The notes under the pieces were generated by a model. That model had not been told where the DNA came from and ran no database searches. It was given only the letters and a program-made list of their open reading frames with translations. Below are positions 15,950 to 24,559 of a stretch of DNA of 64,000 bases, piece after piece (position 1 is the first letter of the stretch; each line of letters starts with the position of its first letter). The stretch comes from CBDFKF01 sp965248765 (GTDB lineage: Bacteria > Pseudomonadota > Alphaproteobacteria > VGEJ01): contig CBDFKF010000004.1 of NCBI GenBank assembly GCA_965248765.1, forward strand, positions 2,108,001 to 2,172,000. Direction: 5' to 3'. The position numbers were made by a program, and so were the translations under genes.

Positions 15950-17410
15950 CTACCTCTGAGCCCGCGGCTCGAGCAGCATCGACAGACCGCCGCGCGGTCT
16001 GAGCGTGATGTGGCCGACCGCCTCGACCCGGTGGCCGGGAACGAGCCGCAACCGAAAGGCCTGGGCTACGGCCGCAAGGATCAGACAGCCCTCCATCATC
16101 GCGAAACCGTTGCCGATACAGATGCGGGGCCCGCCGCCGAACGGCAGGTAGGCGTAGCGATGCCGCTTCTCCACCTGCGCGGGTGTGAACCGCTCGGGCT
16201 CGAAGCGCAGGGGATCGGGCCAGAGCGCGGCCTTGCGATGGAGCACATAGGGGCTGATGGTGACCAGTGTGCCAGCGCGAATGCGCCGGTGCTCGCCGGC
16301 GGCGAGCGGCACCTCATCGTCGGCGCGCGCCACTCGATTGAAGGCATAGGCGGGCGGAAACAGGCGCATCGCCTCCTCCAGCACCATGCGGGTGTAGCGC
16401 AGCGCCTCGAGATCCTCGAACCGCGGCGCCCGGCCGGCGAGCACGGCATCGACCTCGGCGTGCAGGCGGCGCTCGATCGCGGGGTGAGACGAGAGCAGAT
16501 ACCACGTCCAGGTCAGTGCCACCGCTGTGGTCTCGTGGCCGGCCGCGAACAGCGTCACGATCTGGTCGCGCAGCTCGCGATCGCTGAAGCCGGCTGCTGC
16601 TTCGCGGCCCCCCTGCTCACCGCGCGCCAGCAGCATGGCGAGGATGTCGTCGTTTTGTTCGCTGCCGTCCCCGGTGATGGCGCGACGGCCGGCAATGATC
16701 GCGCCGAGCTCGCGCTGCACCAGCGCGATGGCGCGGGCCGCTGCCGGATCGCGCCGCCGTGGCAGCCACTCGGGCAGGCCCAACAGGTCGAAGGGATGGG
16801 GCCTGCCGAGAGTGCCGATGACCGTGGTGATGGCGCGGCCGAGCTCGTCCGCTTGGTCGCCGAGGTCACGCGAGAACAAGGCCTTGCCCACTATCTCCAT
16901 CGTCAGCGTCATCATCTCGTGGGCGATGTCGAGAGCGGAGCCACGCGCCGCAGCCGGCCGCCAGCGCTCGATCATCGCCGCCGCCGCCTCGGCCATTACC
17001 TCGGCCAGCCGAGCCAGCCTCCGATGGTGAAGAGCGGGCGCCAAAGCGCGCCGTTGGCGGCGCCACACCTCGCCCTCGCTGGTCAGCAGCCCCTCGCCCA
17101 GCAGCGGGCCGAGAATGCGGCGGGTCAGCCGCCCCTTCACATAGTTCGCATGGTTGGTCAGCAGCACGTGTTTCACCGCCTCGGGGTGGTTGAGGACGGC
17201 GAATCGCTGCAGCAGATAACCTGCCTCGGTGATGTCGTTCTCGAAGACGGCGCGGCCGAAGACGCCGAGCTCGTTCGCACGCACCTGCCTCAGGAAGGCG
17301 AGAGGCCCGAGCGGCCGCACCGGCGGGCTCGGGGTAACGCTCACATCGTAGCCGATCGCCGCATCCATGCTCGCAGGTCCGCTGTCCACCGCTGCCCTAT
17401 CCTGAACCAT
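15950..17410 (-). CDS. Cytochrome P450
   Basis: A 486-residue haem-thiolate monooxygenase. Family landmarks: I-helix oxygen-activation motif FAAGHETTAVALTW, K-helix ExxR (EEAMR), the PERF-like FEPERFTPAQ, and the haem loop FGGGPRICIGNGFA with the axial cysteine. The size and the GPLAFLRQVRAN N-terminus without a membrane anchor indicate a soluble bacterial enzyme of the CYP family that resembles fatty-acid or terpenoid hydroxylases. Redox partner genes are not adjacent. Its substrate is unknown; the neighbouring glycosyltransferase and FkbM methyltransferase might suggest decoration of a small molecule, but they are on different transcripts. Confidence 0.92.
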   Translation of the reverse strand: MVQDRAAVDSGPASMDAAIGYDVSVTPSPPVRPLGPLAFLRQVRANELGVFGRAVFENDITEAGYLLQRFAVLNHPEAVKHVLLTNHANYVKGRLTRRILGPLLGEGLLTSEGEVWRRQRRALAPALHHRRLARLAEVMAEAAAAMIERWRPAAARGSALDIAHEMMTLTMEIVGKALFSRDLGDQADELGRAITTVIGTLGRPHPFDLLGLPEWLPRRRDPAAARAIALVQRELGAIIAGRRAITGDGSEQNDDILAMLLARGEQGGREAAAGFSDRELRDQIVTLFAAGHETTAVALTWTWYLLSSHPAIERRLHAEVDAVLAGRAPRFEDLEALRYTRMVLEEAMRLFPPAYAFNRVARADDEVPLAAGEHRRIRAGTLVTISPYVLHRKAALWPDPLRFEPERFTPAQVEKRHRYAYLPFGGGPRICIGNGFAMMEGCLILAAVAQAFRLRLVPGHRVEAVGHITLRPRGGLSMLLEPRAQR

Positions 17411-17550
17411 ATGCGATCACGCGACCGTCTTGTCGAGACGGAGGGCGCACACGATGCGATAGGATAGCGCCGCGCCGATCCGGCCGCGGGCAAAGCTAGC
17501 GCAGGCCGTCGTCTTGCCTCCTACACCCTCTCGGTCAGGCCGCGGACCTC

Positions 17551-18566
17551 ATGAACTTCTGGTTTCCCTACGTGCACCACGGCGGCGGCTCTGATGTCTC
17601 CACGCTGCTGCTGGCCGGCGCCCTCCGCGAGCAGGGTCATCGCGCCGTTGTCCAGGCATTCGGCGGCCATTGGCGATTTGCCCATTGGCGCTTGCGCGCC
17701 TGGTCCGCCCCCCGCGGGGCACGCAGATCGTCGTCGTGACCACCGAAAGCGGTTTCGCATTTATGCGCCCCGGCCTCAGGTCGGTGGCCGTCGATCGGCT
17801 CTTTGTTCTGGACCGCAGCCTGCCCCAGGCGATCTACCACGAGACGCTGGTTCGCCGGGCCGTCTCGCGCAGTCTGCGGCAGGCCGACGTGGTGGTCTCG
17901 TTGAGCGAGTCGTCCGCCCGAAGCGTGCATAAGATGTTCCCGGACATCGACCCGACCGTCATCCCCAACGGCGTCGATACCGACTTCTTCACCCCGGCGC
18001 CAGAGCCCCCGGCCTCGCCGCCGGCAGACCGCGTGCGCGTCCTCGGCAATCTCCGGAAGCGTAAAGGCGCGGATCTCCTCGTCCCGATCATGGAGGAGCT
18101 GGGTCCGGCCTTCGAGCTCGCCTACACATCGGGGCTGTCGACCTCCCGGCGGCTACCCGACCGCCCCAATCTGATCTGCCTGGGCGGGCTCAGCCAGACC
18201 CAGGTGCGCGACGCGCTCCGCGCCGCGGACGTGTTGTTGCTGCCGACGCGGCTCGAAGGCATGCCCCGGGTGGCCCTCGAGGCATTCGCGTGCGCCACCC
18301 CCGTGGTCGCGACGGCGGTCTCGTCGCTGCCCGAAGTCATCGACGACGGCGTGACCGGTCGCCTGTGCGCGCGCGACGATCTCGGGGCGTTTGTCTCAGC
18401 GATCCGCGATGTGACGCGCCATCCCGTCCGGCTCCTGGTCATGGGCAAAAGCGCCCGCGAAGTGGCCATCACGCGGTCCAGCCTGACGACGATGACCAGG
18501 CGGTTCGTCCAGTTATTCGAGGGGCTTCTCGCCGACGGCGGCGAGGGCGGAATCGGGCCGGGCTAG
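17551..18566 (+). pseudogene. Glycosyltransferase family 4-like, one frameshift
   Basis: The N-terminal part begins MNFWFPYVHHGGGSDVSTLL (glycine-rich GT-B start) in one frame to about 17690, and the rest, from RLVRPPRGTQIVVVTTESGF to the end, is in a second frame. The shift falls in the stretch around CGCCCCCCGCGGGGC, so a one-base homopolymer indel restores a ~338-residue glycosyltransferase. The C-terminal half has the GT4 signatures VIPNGVDTDFF, LGNLRKRKGADLL, and LPTRLEGMPRVALEAFACATPVVAT (E-x7-E). If the frameshift is real, the first domain is lost. The 3' end overlaps that of the convergent FkbM gene by four bases. Confidence 0.75.
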
Positions 18567-19336
18567 GGTCGCACGTAGAGGTAGCACAGGCCGTCCCGTC
18601 TCACCTCGGCGAAGCCATCGTTGCGCAGGCGCCGCCGCACCGCGTTGGCGGCGCGCCAGCCGGTGATATGGGGATGTATCTCTACCGCGATCTTGCGGAC
18701 CGTCGACAGATCCGCGCCCGCGAACAGCTCGGTTTCGGCACCCTCGATGTCGACGATCAGGAAGGTCGCGTGGGTCCGCGCAATCTCCGCTGCGAACGGC
18801 TTGACCGGCACTGTGACGGTGTGCGTTGCGTCGCCGCGCGAATGAACCGAGGACCCCCAGAAGTCCTCGGCGACGTGCAGCACAAGCTCGCCCTCGGTGC
18901 GACCCAGCGCGCCGATCGTCAAGTGCGGGCTGACGCCATTCAGTGCGTAGTTCTCATTGGCGAGCGGCTCCAGAGCCGGATTGGCTTCATAGCCGAAGAC
19001 CCGCTCCGAGCCCGTCACCTGGGCACACATGATCGACAGCAGGCCGATCCCCGCCCCGACGTCCAGGACGACGTCGTCCGCGCGCAGAACGCGGCGGACG
19101 AGCCGGCGCTCCTGCTGCTCGTGTCGGCCGGTCGCAATGATCCGCAACGTCCTCAAGGACAACTGCTCGGCCAGGCGCACCTGGATGCCGTCGATCGTCA
19201 CCGCCGTGCCGATGACCTGCTCTATCGCACTGTCATCGCGCCGCGCGGGCCGCGCAGCCGGTCGACCAGCCCGCCTAGCCACACGTGGGCGCGGGGAAAC
19301 GCCGACCGAGACGCGCCGAGCAGGCGCCGCCGCCAC
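18563..19336 (-). CDS. FkbM-family methyltransferase
   Basis: SAM-dependent methyltransferase with motif I DVVLDVGAGIGLLSIM, acidic ribose-binding GYEANPAL, and the FkbM-typical FLIVDIEGAETEL and KIAVEIHPH strands. FkbM enzymes methylate hydroxyls on sugars or polyketides. The ATG-initiated frame gives 257 residues, but the first ~30 are Arg/Ala/Pro-rich and unlike a fold, whereas another frame up to 19410 reads MALHLWRRRLLGASR and LGGLVDRLRGPRG, which would join naturally before DDSAIEQVIGT. A two-base insertion or one-base deletion near 19230 in the GCGCGGCGCG run is therefore likely, and the intact gene would start near 19410 or 19350. Confidence 0.8.
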   Translation of the reverse strand: MAAAPARRVSVGVSPRPRVARRAGRPAARPARRDDSAIEQVIGTAVTIDGIQVRLAEQLSLRTLRIIATGRHEQQERRLVRRVLRADDVVLDVGAGIGLLSIMCAQVTGSERVFGYEANPALEPLANENYALNGVSPHLTIGALGRTEGELVLHVAEDFWGSSVHSRGDATHTVTVPVKPFAAEIARTHATFLIVDIEGAETELFAGADLSTVRKIAVEIHPHITGWRAANAVRRRLRNDGFAEVRRDGLCYLYVRP

Positions 19337-19537
19337 AGGTGGAGCGCCATGCCGATGCTGCGCGCGGCGGGCATCGCTGTCGCGACGAGAAAGCTGGTTC
19401 GGGAGTTCACGACGCGACGGTACGGCGCCAGATCAGGCGCCGCAACGCGTCTAAGTCGATTGTGGGTGTGGGTATCGATGGAGCCGATGCGCTCAGCAGG
19501 TCGGCGTTGGTTGGGTCAAGCTGATGGTGCCGACCGC

Positions 19538-20506
19538 CTAGCCCGGACCACCTGGGCCGCCGTTACCGCCGCCGTTGCCACCACCACCGCCGCCGCCACC
19601 TATTCCACCGCCGGCACCAGCACCACCGCCGTTGCCGCCGCCGTTGCCGTTGCCGTTGCCGTTGCTCGATCCGGACGACGCACCGGCGTTCTGGCCGGAA
19701 TTCCCACCGCCGCCGCCACCGCTATTCCCACCGTTGGGCAGGATCGCGATCACGTCTCCAAACTGCGCCTGGATATCGGCATCGGTGGCAACGGCCGGCT
19801 GTCCGGGCGCTGCCGCGGTGCTGGTTGCCGTGACCGTTTGATTGGCGACGTTCAACACCTGCGTGCCGCCGTTCGTGGTCACCGAGATCTCGCCGACGTG
19901 GCCGTCGGCACCGGCCACCAACGTCACGACGTTGGCTGCGCCCTCAGGCCCGGCGCGGCCGGCAACCTGAGTACCGCGGATGCCGATGGTCAAGACCGGG
20001 GTGCGAACCATCATGGCCTCGGGCCCAGTCTTGGCGATTTCGCCGCTGACGAAGCTGAAGACGCCCTCGAGCACGGTAAAGACCGAGCCGCCGGTCAGCG
20101 CATCGGGATCGAAGATGAGGGTGTCGAGTACCATCCGCCCGTCTTCATCGAGCGCAAACGTTGAGCCATCGATGAAGATCAGGCCGACCGTGGCGCCGCT
20201 CGCTGTCTCGAGCTCATCGCCGAGAAAGACCGGATCGCCTGCTTGCAAGAGCGCGCGGGCGCCGTCGGCGCGTGTCGCAACGACGTCTCCGCTCGCTGTA
20301 TCGACATGACCGATGGCGGGAGCGAACGCGCGGCCGCCCGTCCATGGGCTGTTCGCGGCCGCGACGGCCTCAGCGAGGCCGAGTGCGAAAAAAGCGACGA
20401 TTGCAACGAGCGCGAACACTACCTGTATCGTTCGTTCGCTGCTGGTCTGCGTGATCCGTGAGACCGTTTGCATTCTGCAACCGACCTGAACCCGTCCCGT
20501 TTTCAT
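19538..20506 (-). CDS. FecR-domain exported protein with glycine-rich tail
   Basis: A 322-residue protein with an N-terminal hydrophobic segment (VVFALVAIVAFFALGLAEA) acting as signal or anchor, then a FecR-like domain: GDVVATRADGARALLQAGDPV, ETASGATVGLIFIDGSTFALDEDG, LEGVFSFVSGEIAKTGPEAM and VRTPVLTIGIRGTQVAG. The last ~65 residues are low-complexity Gly/Asn/Ser. FecR domains of this kind in alphaproteobacteria are found in secreted or surface proteins and are not the sigma-regulator FecR of iron uptake. A CtrA-type site lies 37 bases before the ATG. A related but broken protein occurs at 24560-26324. Confidence 0.85.
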   Translation of the reverse strand: MKTGRVQVGCRMQTVSRITQTSSERTIQVVFALVAIVAFFALGLAEAVAAANSPWTGGRAFAPAIGHVDTASGDVVATRADGARALLQAGDPVFLGDELETASGATVGLIFIDGSTFALDEDGRMVLDTLIFDPDALTGGSVFTVLEGVFSFVSGEIAKTGPEAMMVRTPVLTIGIRGTQVAGRAGPEGAANVVTLVAGADGHVGEISVTTNGGTQVLNVANQTVTATSTAAAPGQPAVATDADIQAQFGDVIAILPNGGNSGGGGGGNSGQNAGASSGSSNGNGNGNGGGNGGGAGAGGGIGGGGGGGGNGGGNGGPGGPG

Positions 20507-20542
20507 TTGTTTCCCGCCCGTTCGGTCGCGCGACCGACTTGG

Positions 20543-20558
20543 TTAATGATTCGTTAAC
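20543..20558. promoter_or_regulatory. CtrA-type binding site upstream of FecR gene
   Basis: TTAA-TGATTCG-TTAAC matches the full CtrA consensus TTAA-N7-TTAAC with no mismatch, 37 bases before the FecR-protein start codon on the minus strand. Confidence 0.6.
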
Positions 20559-20825
20559 AAACTGCATATGGGCGAGCGGGCGGGCCGGTCGTGTGACCGG
20601 TGTTACAGGGCGACTGGGTTAGGTGGACCGATTGTGTGATGCCTGTACGCGCAAACGGTTTGATGGTGATCCGGGAGCATTCAGGCGGTCCTGCGCGGCC
20701 GGCGCGGCGTGGCTCAGACCGCCGACAGCGCTCAGCCGGATACGTTCAGCGCGAGCTGAACTTCATACCAACTGCAGGAACCTCGTCGGCGACCAAACGC
20801 GCATCCCTGTAGCGGCGGTCACGCA

Positions 20826-20841
20826 TTAACGAACGATTAAC
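20826..20841. promoter_or_regulatory. Second CtrA-type binding site
   Basis: TTAA-CGAACGA-TTAAC, again a perfect TTAA-N7-TTAAC. It lies 46 bases before the ATG at 20887 and ~320 bases from the FecR gene. Confidence 0.55.
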
Positions 20842-20886
20842 CCTTTGCGGCCGCGATTAGCCGCGCCACGTATTCCAGCAGACGCG

Positions 20887-21168
20887 ATGCCCCATGGGGC
20901 CATCACACACAACGAAGAGGTGTCATCATGTATTTTCCATCCCTGGGGTGCCCTCCCGAACAACCCCGACGCGCGCGTCGGCACCCCGGTGGCGCGCAGC
21001 GCCCAGGCTCCCGTGGTCATCATCACCAGGCAGGTGGTTGCGGCGTGCGGCAAAGCTCTCGCCGCCGCGGTTGGCAGCAGCTACAGCGAGCCACCCTTGC
21101 GAGCCGACGGCCCGGCGGTGATGACACTTCAGTCGATGGGTGGCGAATCCTGCACCGCTGACGAGTAG
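20887..21168 (+). CDS. Doubtful small hypothetical protein
   Basis: A 93-residue frame (MPHGAITHNEEVSSCIFHPW...SCTADE) starting 46 bases after the second CtrA-type site and ending one base before the convergent pyrF stop. It contains an apolar strand-like segment APVVIITRQVVAACGKALAAAVG but no recognised domain. A Shine-Dalgarno-like AGAGG lies not before this ATG but before ATG 20928 in another frame, so a frameshift or non-coding region is equally possible. I do not assign a function. Confidence 0.25.
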   Translation: MPHGAITHNEEVSSCIFHPWGALPNNPDARVGTPVARSAQAPVVIITRQVVAACGKALAAAVGSSYSEPPLRADGPAVMTLQSMGGESCTADE

Positions 21169-21924
21169 TCAGCCCCGCGCATCGAACGCGATCTGCATTT
21201 CCGCGAGAATCCGCTGCGCCGCCGCCTTCCCATCGGGCTCGGCGAGAATAGGTCGGCCGACGACCAGGTAGTCCGAGCCGCGCCCAATCGCCTCGCTTGG
21301 GCTTGCAACGCGCCTCTGGTCATTGGCGCCCGTCCCGGTGGGCCGGATGCCGGGGGTAATGACTTGAAACGCGGTGCTCACCTGCTCTTTGATGAGGCCG
21401 ACTTCCAAGCCCGAAGCGATCACGCCATCACAGCCCCAACCGCGAGCGAGCGCCGCGCGCTCGACCACGATCTCGGACACCGATTTGCCGTACAGGCGCT
21501 GGGCATCCGCATCATCCAAGCCGGTGAGCAGCGTCACGCAGAAGATTTGAGGCCAGCCGTCTAGCTTTCCTTCGATCGCTGCGCCGACCAGCTCCGCCGA
21601 CAGGTCCCCGCTGCCCTGCATCGTGACGAAGCTGATCCCCCTGTTTGCCGCCGCCCGGATGTTCGCCTTCATCGAGGCGCCGATATCGGCGATCTTGTAA
21701 TCGAGAAACAGCCGGTTGCCGGCCTCGACGACGTCCGTGATGAGTTGTTCGGTGCCGCGGATCAATTGAAGGTGGAGGCCGATCTTGTAGAAGCGCACCG
21801 TCCCTTCGAGATCGGCGACGATGGACCGCGCCTCCTCGGCCGAGGGCACGTCGAGCGCGACGATGAGGCGATCGGCTGCCTCCACCGTTGACGACCGATC
21901 GGCCGGAGTGGCGCCGGTGGTCAT
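21169..21924 (-). CDS. pyrF: Orotidine 5'-phosphate decarboxylase
   Basis: Final step of UMP synthesis. At 251 residues it has the catalytic D-x-K-x-x-D array (D75, K77, D80 in FLDYKIADIGASM), the substrate lysine K47 in RFYKIGLHL, and the phosphate-binding C-terminal VITPGIRPTG...DQRRVASP...GSDYLVVGRPI. It follows the molybdoenzyme gene by 15 bases on the same strand, so the two may be co-transcribed despite unrelated roles. Confidence 0.93.
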   Translation of the reverse strand: MTTGATPADRSSTVEAADRLIVALDVPSAEEARSIVADLEGTVRFYKIGLHLQLIRGTEQLITDVVEAGNRLFLDYKIADIGASMKANIRAAANRGISFVTMQGSGDLSAELVGAAIEGKLDGWPQIFCVTLLTGLDDADAQRLYGKSVSEIVVERAALARGWGCDGVIASGLEVGLIKEQVSTAFQVITPGIRPTGTGANDQRRVASPSEAIGRGSDYLVVGRPILAEPDGKAAAQRILAEMQIAFDARG

Positions 21925-21939
21925 AATACCGGCGGCGGC

Positions 21940-24000
21940 TTAGGTGTCTTCGGCGGGCCAGGGCGCCACATCGACACGGGTATCGTTGTAGCAGGCGCCG
22001 CCGAGGTCGGCCTTGGTCGCCGGCGCGAGCGCGCTCACCGTCTGCTGGTTGTCCGAGGTTCGGAACCACGCCCCCTTGTACGAGTAGACCGAGCCGGGCC
22101 GAACCGCGGTGCTCACGCTGAGCGGCAGATGGACCTCGCCAAGCTCGTTCCAGACCCGAACCCATTCCCCGTCCGTGAGGCTCCGGGCCACGGCATCGTC
22201 GGGGTGCATCTCGAGCGGGGGCGTCCCGTCGCTCGACCGGAGGCCGCCAAAAGTCGAGGTGATGCGCGTGTCCGACGACGGTGTGACAAGGGTGAGCGGA
22301 TAGTCCGATTCGAGTGCTGTGAACGAGGGCACAGCCTCATCGTACTTGTCGGCTAGATAGGATGAGTCGAGCTCGACCCGCCCCGACGGTGTCTTCGGCG
22401 TGATGTTCTTGAACAGCACCGCCTCCTCGCCGCCGAATTCCATCAATAGAGCCGTGCCGGGGGCGAGGTCGCGTGGCCGCGTCCCGTTCATGCGGGGATC
22501 ATCGGCATCGAGTGCATCGTCGATCAGGTCGAGGTCGGTTGCCCGAAACGCCGGATCATCGAAGCCGAAGCGCGCCGCTAGACGGCGGAAGATCTCGGTG
22601 TTGGGCAAGGCCTCGCCGACCGGCGCCATGACCGGCTCGGCCCGCTGCAGGTAGTGATGCCCGTAAGAGACAAAGATATCGTCGTGCTCGAAGTGGGTGC
22701 ACGCCGGCAGCACCACATCGCACAAGTCCATCGAATCGGTCATCGCCACGTCGCACCCGACGATGAAGACCTCCTCGCGCTCCAGCCCGCGCCGCAGGCG
22801 GTTCTGCTCCGGGTGAACGATCACCGGATTGTGGTTGTAGATAAAGACGCCGCGGATGGGCGGCTCGATATCGTCTTCGCTGAGGTGCCGGCCGACGTCG
22901 AGGATATCGAGCGTCCGGGTATCGGGCGGCGCAAAGTCGGGGCGGGTGAGCCGCGCCGGTGTCTTGGGAAACGCATGCCCGGCGCCCATGACCAGCCCGC
23001 CGCCCGGCACCCCGAACTTGCCGGCAAGCGCCGGTAGCGCGAAGACGGCGCGGATGCCGTTGCCGCCGTTGCGGTTGCGCTCGAGCCCATTGCCGATCGC
23101 GATCGCCGCCGGCGCGGCCGACGCGTACCAACTGGCGAGCGTGCGGATATCTTCTTCCGGGATGCCGCAGACCGCGGCGGCTGTCTCGAGCGGATAGGCA
23201 CGGGCCTCCGCCATGAACGCCTCGAACCCGCGGACGTGCTTTTCGATAAAGGCGCTGTCGAGGTCGCCTGTCCGCTCGAGCTCGCAAGCGATCGCGAACG
23301 CCAGCACCGCATCGGTCCCCGGTCGTACGGCGAGGTGTAGATCGGCCTGCTCCGCGACCTTGATACGCTTGGGATCGACCACCACCAGCCGCGCGCCCTT
23401 GGCCTTTTTGGCGTCGTTGATCAGCGGCATGAGGTGGAGATTCGAGTAGGTGACGTTGTTGCCCCAGATGACTATCAGCTCGGCCTCGGCAATCTGCTGG
23501 GGCGGCACGCCGGGCACCGCGCCGAAGGTGCCCATCCAAGCCTCTGAGCGAATGCCCCCGCAGAGTGAGCCGCGGTACAGCTTCGATGCGCCGAGCCGGT
23601 GAAAGAAACGCTGATCCATCGAGGCATACGCCAGCAAACCGTGCGGACCGGCGTAGTTCAGCGGCACGATCGCCTCGGCGCCGTGTGCCGCAATGATCCT
23701 CTGGAACCGCTCGCAGATGGTATCGAGCGCCTCGTCCCAGGAGATGCGCGAGAAGTTTCCCTCGCCCCGCGCGCCGGTCCGCTTCAACGGATGCCGCAGT
23801 CGATTCTCGCCGTGCACGAACTCGGGGTAATAGCGCGCGACCTTGTTGCAGAGCGCGCTGCGCGTGAGCGGATTGGCGTCCGAGCCCCGCACCTTGGCCA
23901 GACGGTCGTTCTCCACCGTCACCGTCAGCGAGCACGTATCGGGGCAGTCCAGTGGACAGACGCTGGGGAGTTCCATGTTCATCGAACGCGCCTCGCTCAA
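21940..24000 (-). CDS. DMSO-reductase-family molybdopterin oxidoreductase
   Basis: A 686-residue bis-MGD molybdoenzyme catalytic subunit. The N-terminus has the [4Fe-4S] ligands C15, C19, C23 and C51 (SVCPLDCPDTC...SALCNK). Next are the molybdopterin-binding core segments (ISWDEALDTI, YAGPHGLLAY, VIWGNNVTYSNLH, VVVDPKRIKVAEQADLHLAVRPGTDAV) and a C-terminal molydopterin dinucleotide-binding domain (MHPDDAVARSLTDGEWVRVWNE). There is no twin-arginine signal, so it is probably cytoplasmic. No electron-transfer partner gene is adjacent, so substrate and partner remain unknown; similar stand-alone enzymes are annotated only as molybdopterin oxidoreductases. It would depend on MobA (2114-2749). Confidence 0.88.
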   Translation of the reverse strand: MSEARSMNMELPSVCPLDCPDTCSLTVTVENDRLAKVRGSDANPLTRSALCNKVARYYPEFVHGENRLRHPLKRTGARGEGNFSRISWDEALDTICERFQRIIAAHGAEAIVPLNYAGPHGLLAYASMDQRFFHRLGASKLYRGSLCGGIRSEAWMGTFGAVPGVPPQQIAEAELIVIWGNNVTYSNLHLMPLINDAKKAKGARLVVVDPKRIKVAEQADLHLAVRPGTDAVLAFAIACELERTGDLDSAFIEKHVRGFEAFMAEARAYPLETAAAVCGIPEEDIRTLASWYASAAPAAIAIGNGLERNRNGGNGIRAVFALPALAGKFGVPGGGLVMGAGHAFPKTPARLTRPDFAPPDTRTLDILDVGRHLSEDDIEPPIRGVFIYNHNPVIVHPEQNRLRRGLEREEVFIVGCDVAMTDSMDLCDVVLPACTHFEHDDIFVSYGHHYLQRAEPVMAPVGEALPNTEIFRRLAARFGFDDPAFRATDLDLIDDALDADDPRMNGTRPRDLAPGTALLMEFGGEEAVLFKNITPKTPSGRVELDSSYLADKYDEAVPSFTALESDYPLTLVTPSSDTRITSTFGGLRSSDGTPPLEMHPDDAVARSLTDGEWVRVWNELGEVHLPLSVSTAVRPGSVYSYKGAWFRTSDNQQTVSALAPATKADLGGACYNDTRVDVAPWPAEDT

Positions 24001-24032
24001 CGCTCATTCTCGGGGACCGGCCCACGCGCCGG

Positions 24033-24506
24033 TCACTCCATCGAGCCTACCCCTTTGACGACCACCTCGACCACCACGGATCCGGCCTGCTCGAACTCGA
24101 GGGTCAGCGGGAAGCGCTCTCCTTCCACCAGAGGCCGCGTCAGCCCCATGAGCATGATGTGCAGCCCGCCGGGCTCGAGCACCGTTGGCGAGCCCGGCAC
24201 CACCTCGACGGCCTCGACCCTGCGCATGCGGGCGATGTCGTCCTCGATGATGTGGGTGTGGAGCGCTGCGCGTTCCGCTACAGGTGAGGCTATTCCGACC
24301 AGGCGGTCCGCCTGCTCACCAGTGGCCGCCAAACTCATGTAGGCGACCCCGGTCTTGCCCGCACCGGCGGTGGCGCGCGCCCACGGATGGTCGATCAGCA
24401 GGTCGCCAAAGATGAACTCATCGGCGACCCCCGCGCCGCACATGGCGCCAAGCACGCCGATCGTCAGCGCAAGCCGTACCAACCCAGCGCAAGCCGCACC
24501 AAACAT
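24033..24506 (-). CDS. Periplasmic copper chaperone PCu(A)C
   Basis: A 157-residue exported protein with a signal peptide (LALTIGVLGAMCGAGVADE) and a PCu(A)C fold. Copper ligands are visible in HTHIIEDDIARMRRVE and PGGLHIMLMGL, matching the HxnM...HxM pattern of the DUF461/PCu(A)C family. It delivers Cu(I) to the CuA site of cytochrome c oxidase. It lies 32 bases upstream of the molybdoenzyme gene on the same strand. A SenC/Sco partner, often adjacent, is not seen here. Confidence 0.88.
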   Translation of the reverse strand: MFGAACAGLVRLALTIGVLGAMCGAGVADEFIFGDLLIDHPWARATAGAGKTGVAYMSLAATGEQADRLVGIASPVAERAALHTHIIEDDIARMRRVEAVEVVPGSPTVLEPGGLHIMLMGLTRPLVEGERFPLTLEFEQAGSVVVEVVVKGVGSME

Positions 24507-24559
24507 TGACGGTCGTCGCGGTCAGAATGCTGGCGAACGCAAAGCAGCAACCCCCAGCA

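Larger units (their letters stand above)
20507..20886. other. Intergenic, 380 bases
   Basis: Between the FecR-protein start and a doubtful small gene. It holds two CtrA-type sites (20543-20558 and 20826-20841) and otherwise nothing I can support; short frames here lack ribosome binding sites or recognisable content. Confidence 0.6.

Noticed and set aside
15416..17467. Long plus-strand open frame of 683 codons over fliG and P450
   Set aside because: It is entirely antisense to two clearly recognised genes and reads as Arg/His/Gly-rich sequence without a domain; long antisense frames are expected in GC-rich DNA.
19550..19740. Tandem DNA repeat in the FecR gene
   Set aside because: It reflects imperfect Gly/Asn-rich coding (GGN codons) and has no regular unit length.
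18290..20164. Plus-strand 624-codon frame across FkbM and FecR genes
   Set aside because: Antisense to both genes and composed of low-complexity Arg, Thr and Ala runs from the glycine-rich tail of the FecR gene.
21512..22165. Minus-strand frame across the pyrF-molybdoenzyme boundary
   Set aside because: Arg/Gly-rich out-of-frame reading of two supported genes.
24015..24034. Inverted repeat GACCGGC-N6-GCCGGTC as a terminator for the copper chaperone gene
   Set aside because: It overlaps the stop codon, has no T-run and lies between closely spaced same-strand genes that are likely co-transcribed.
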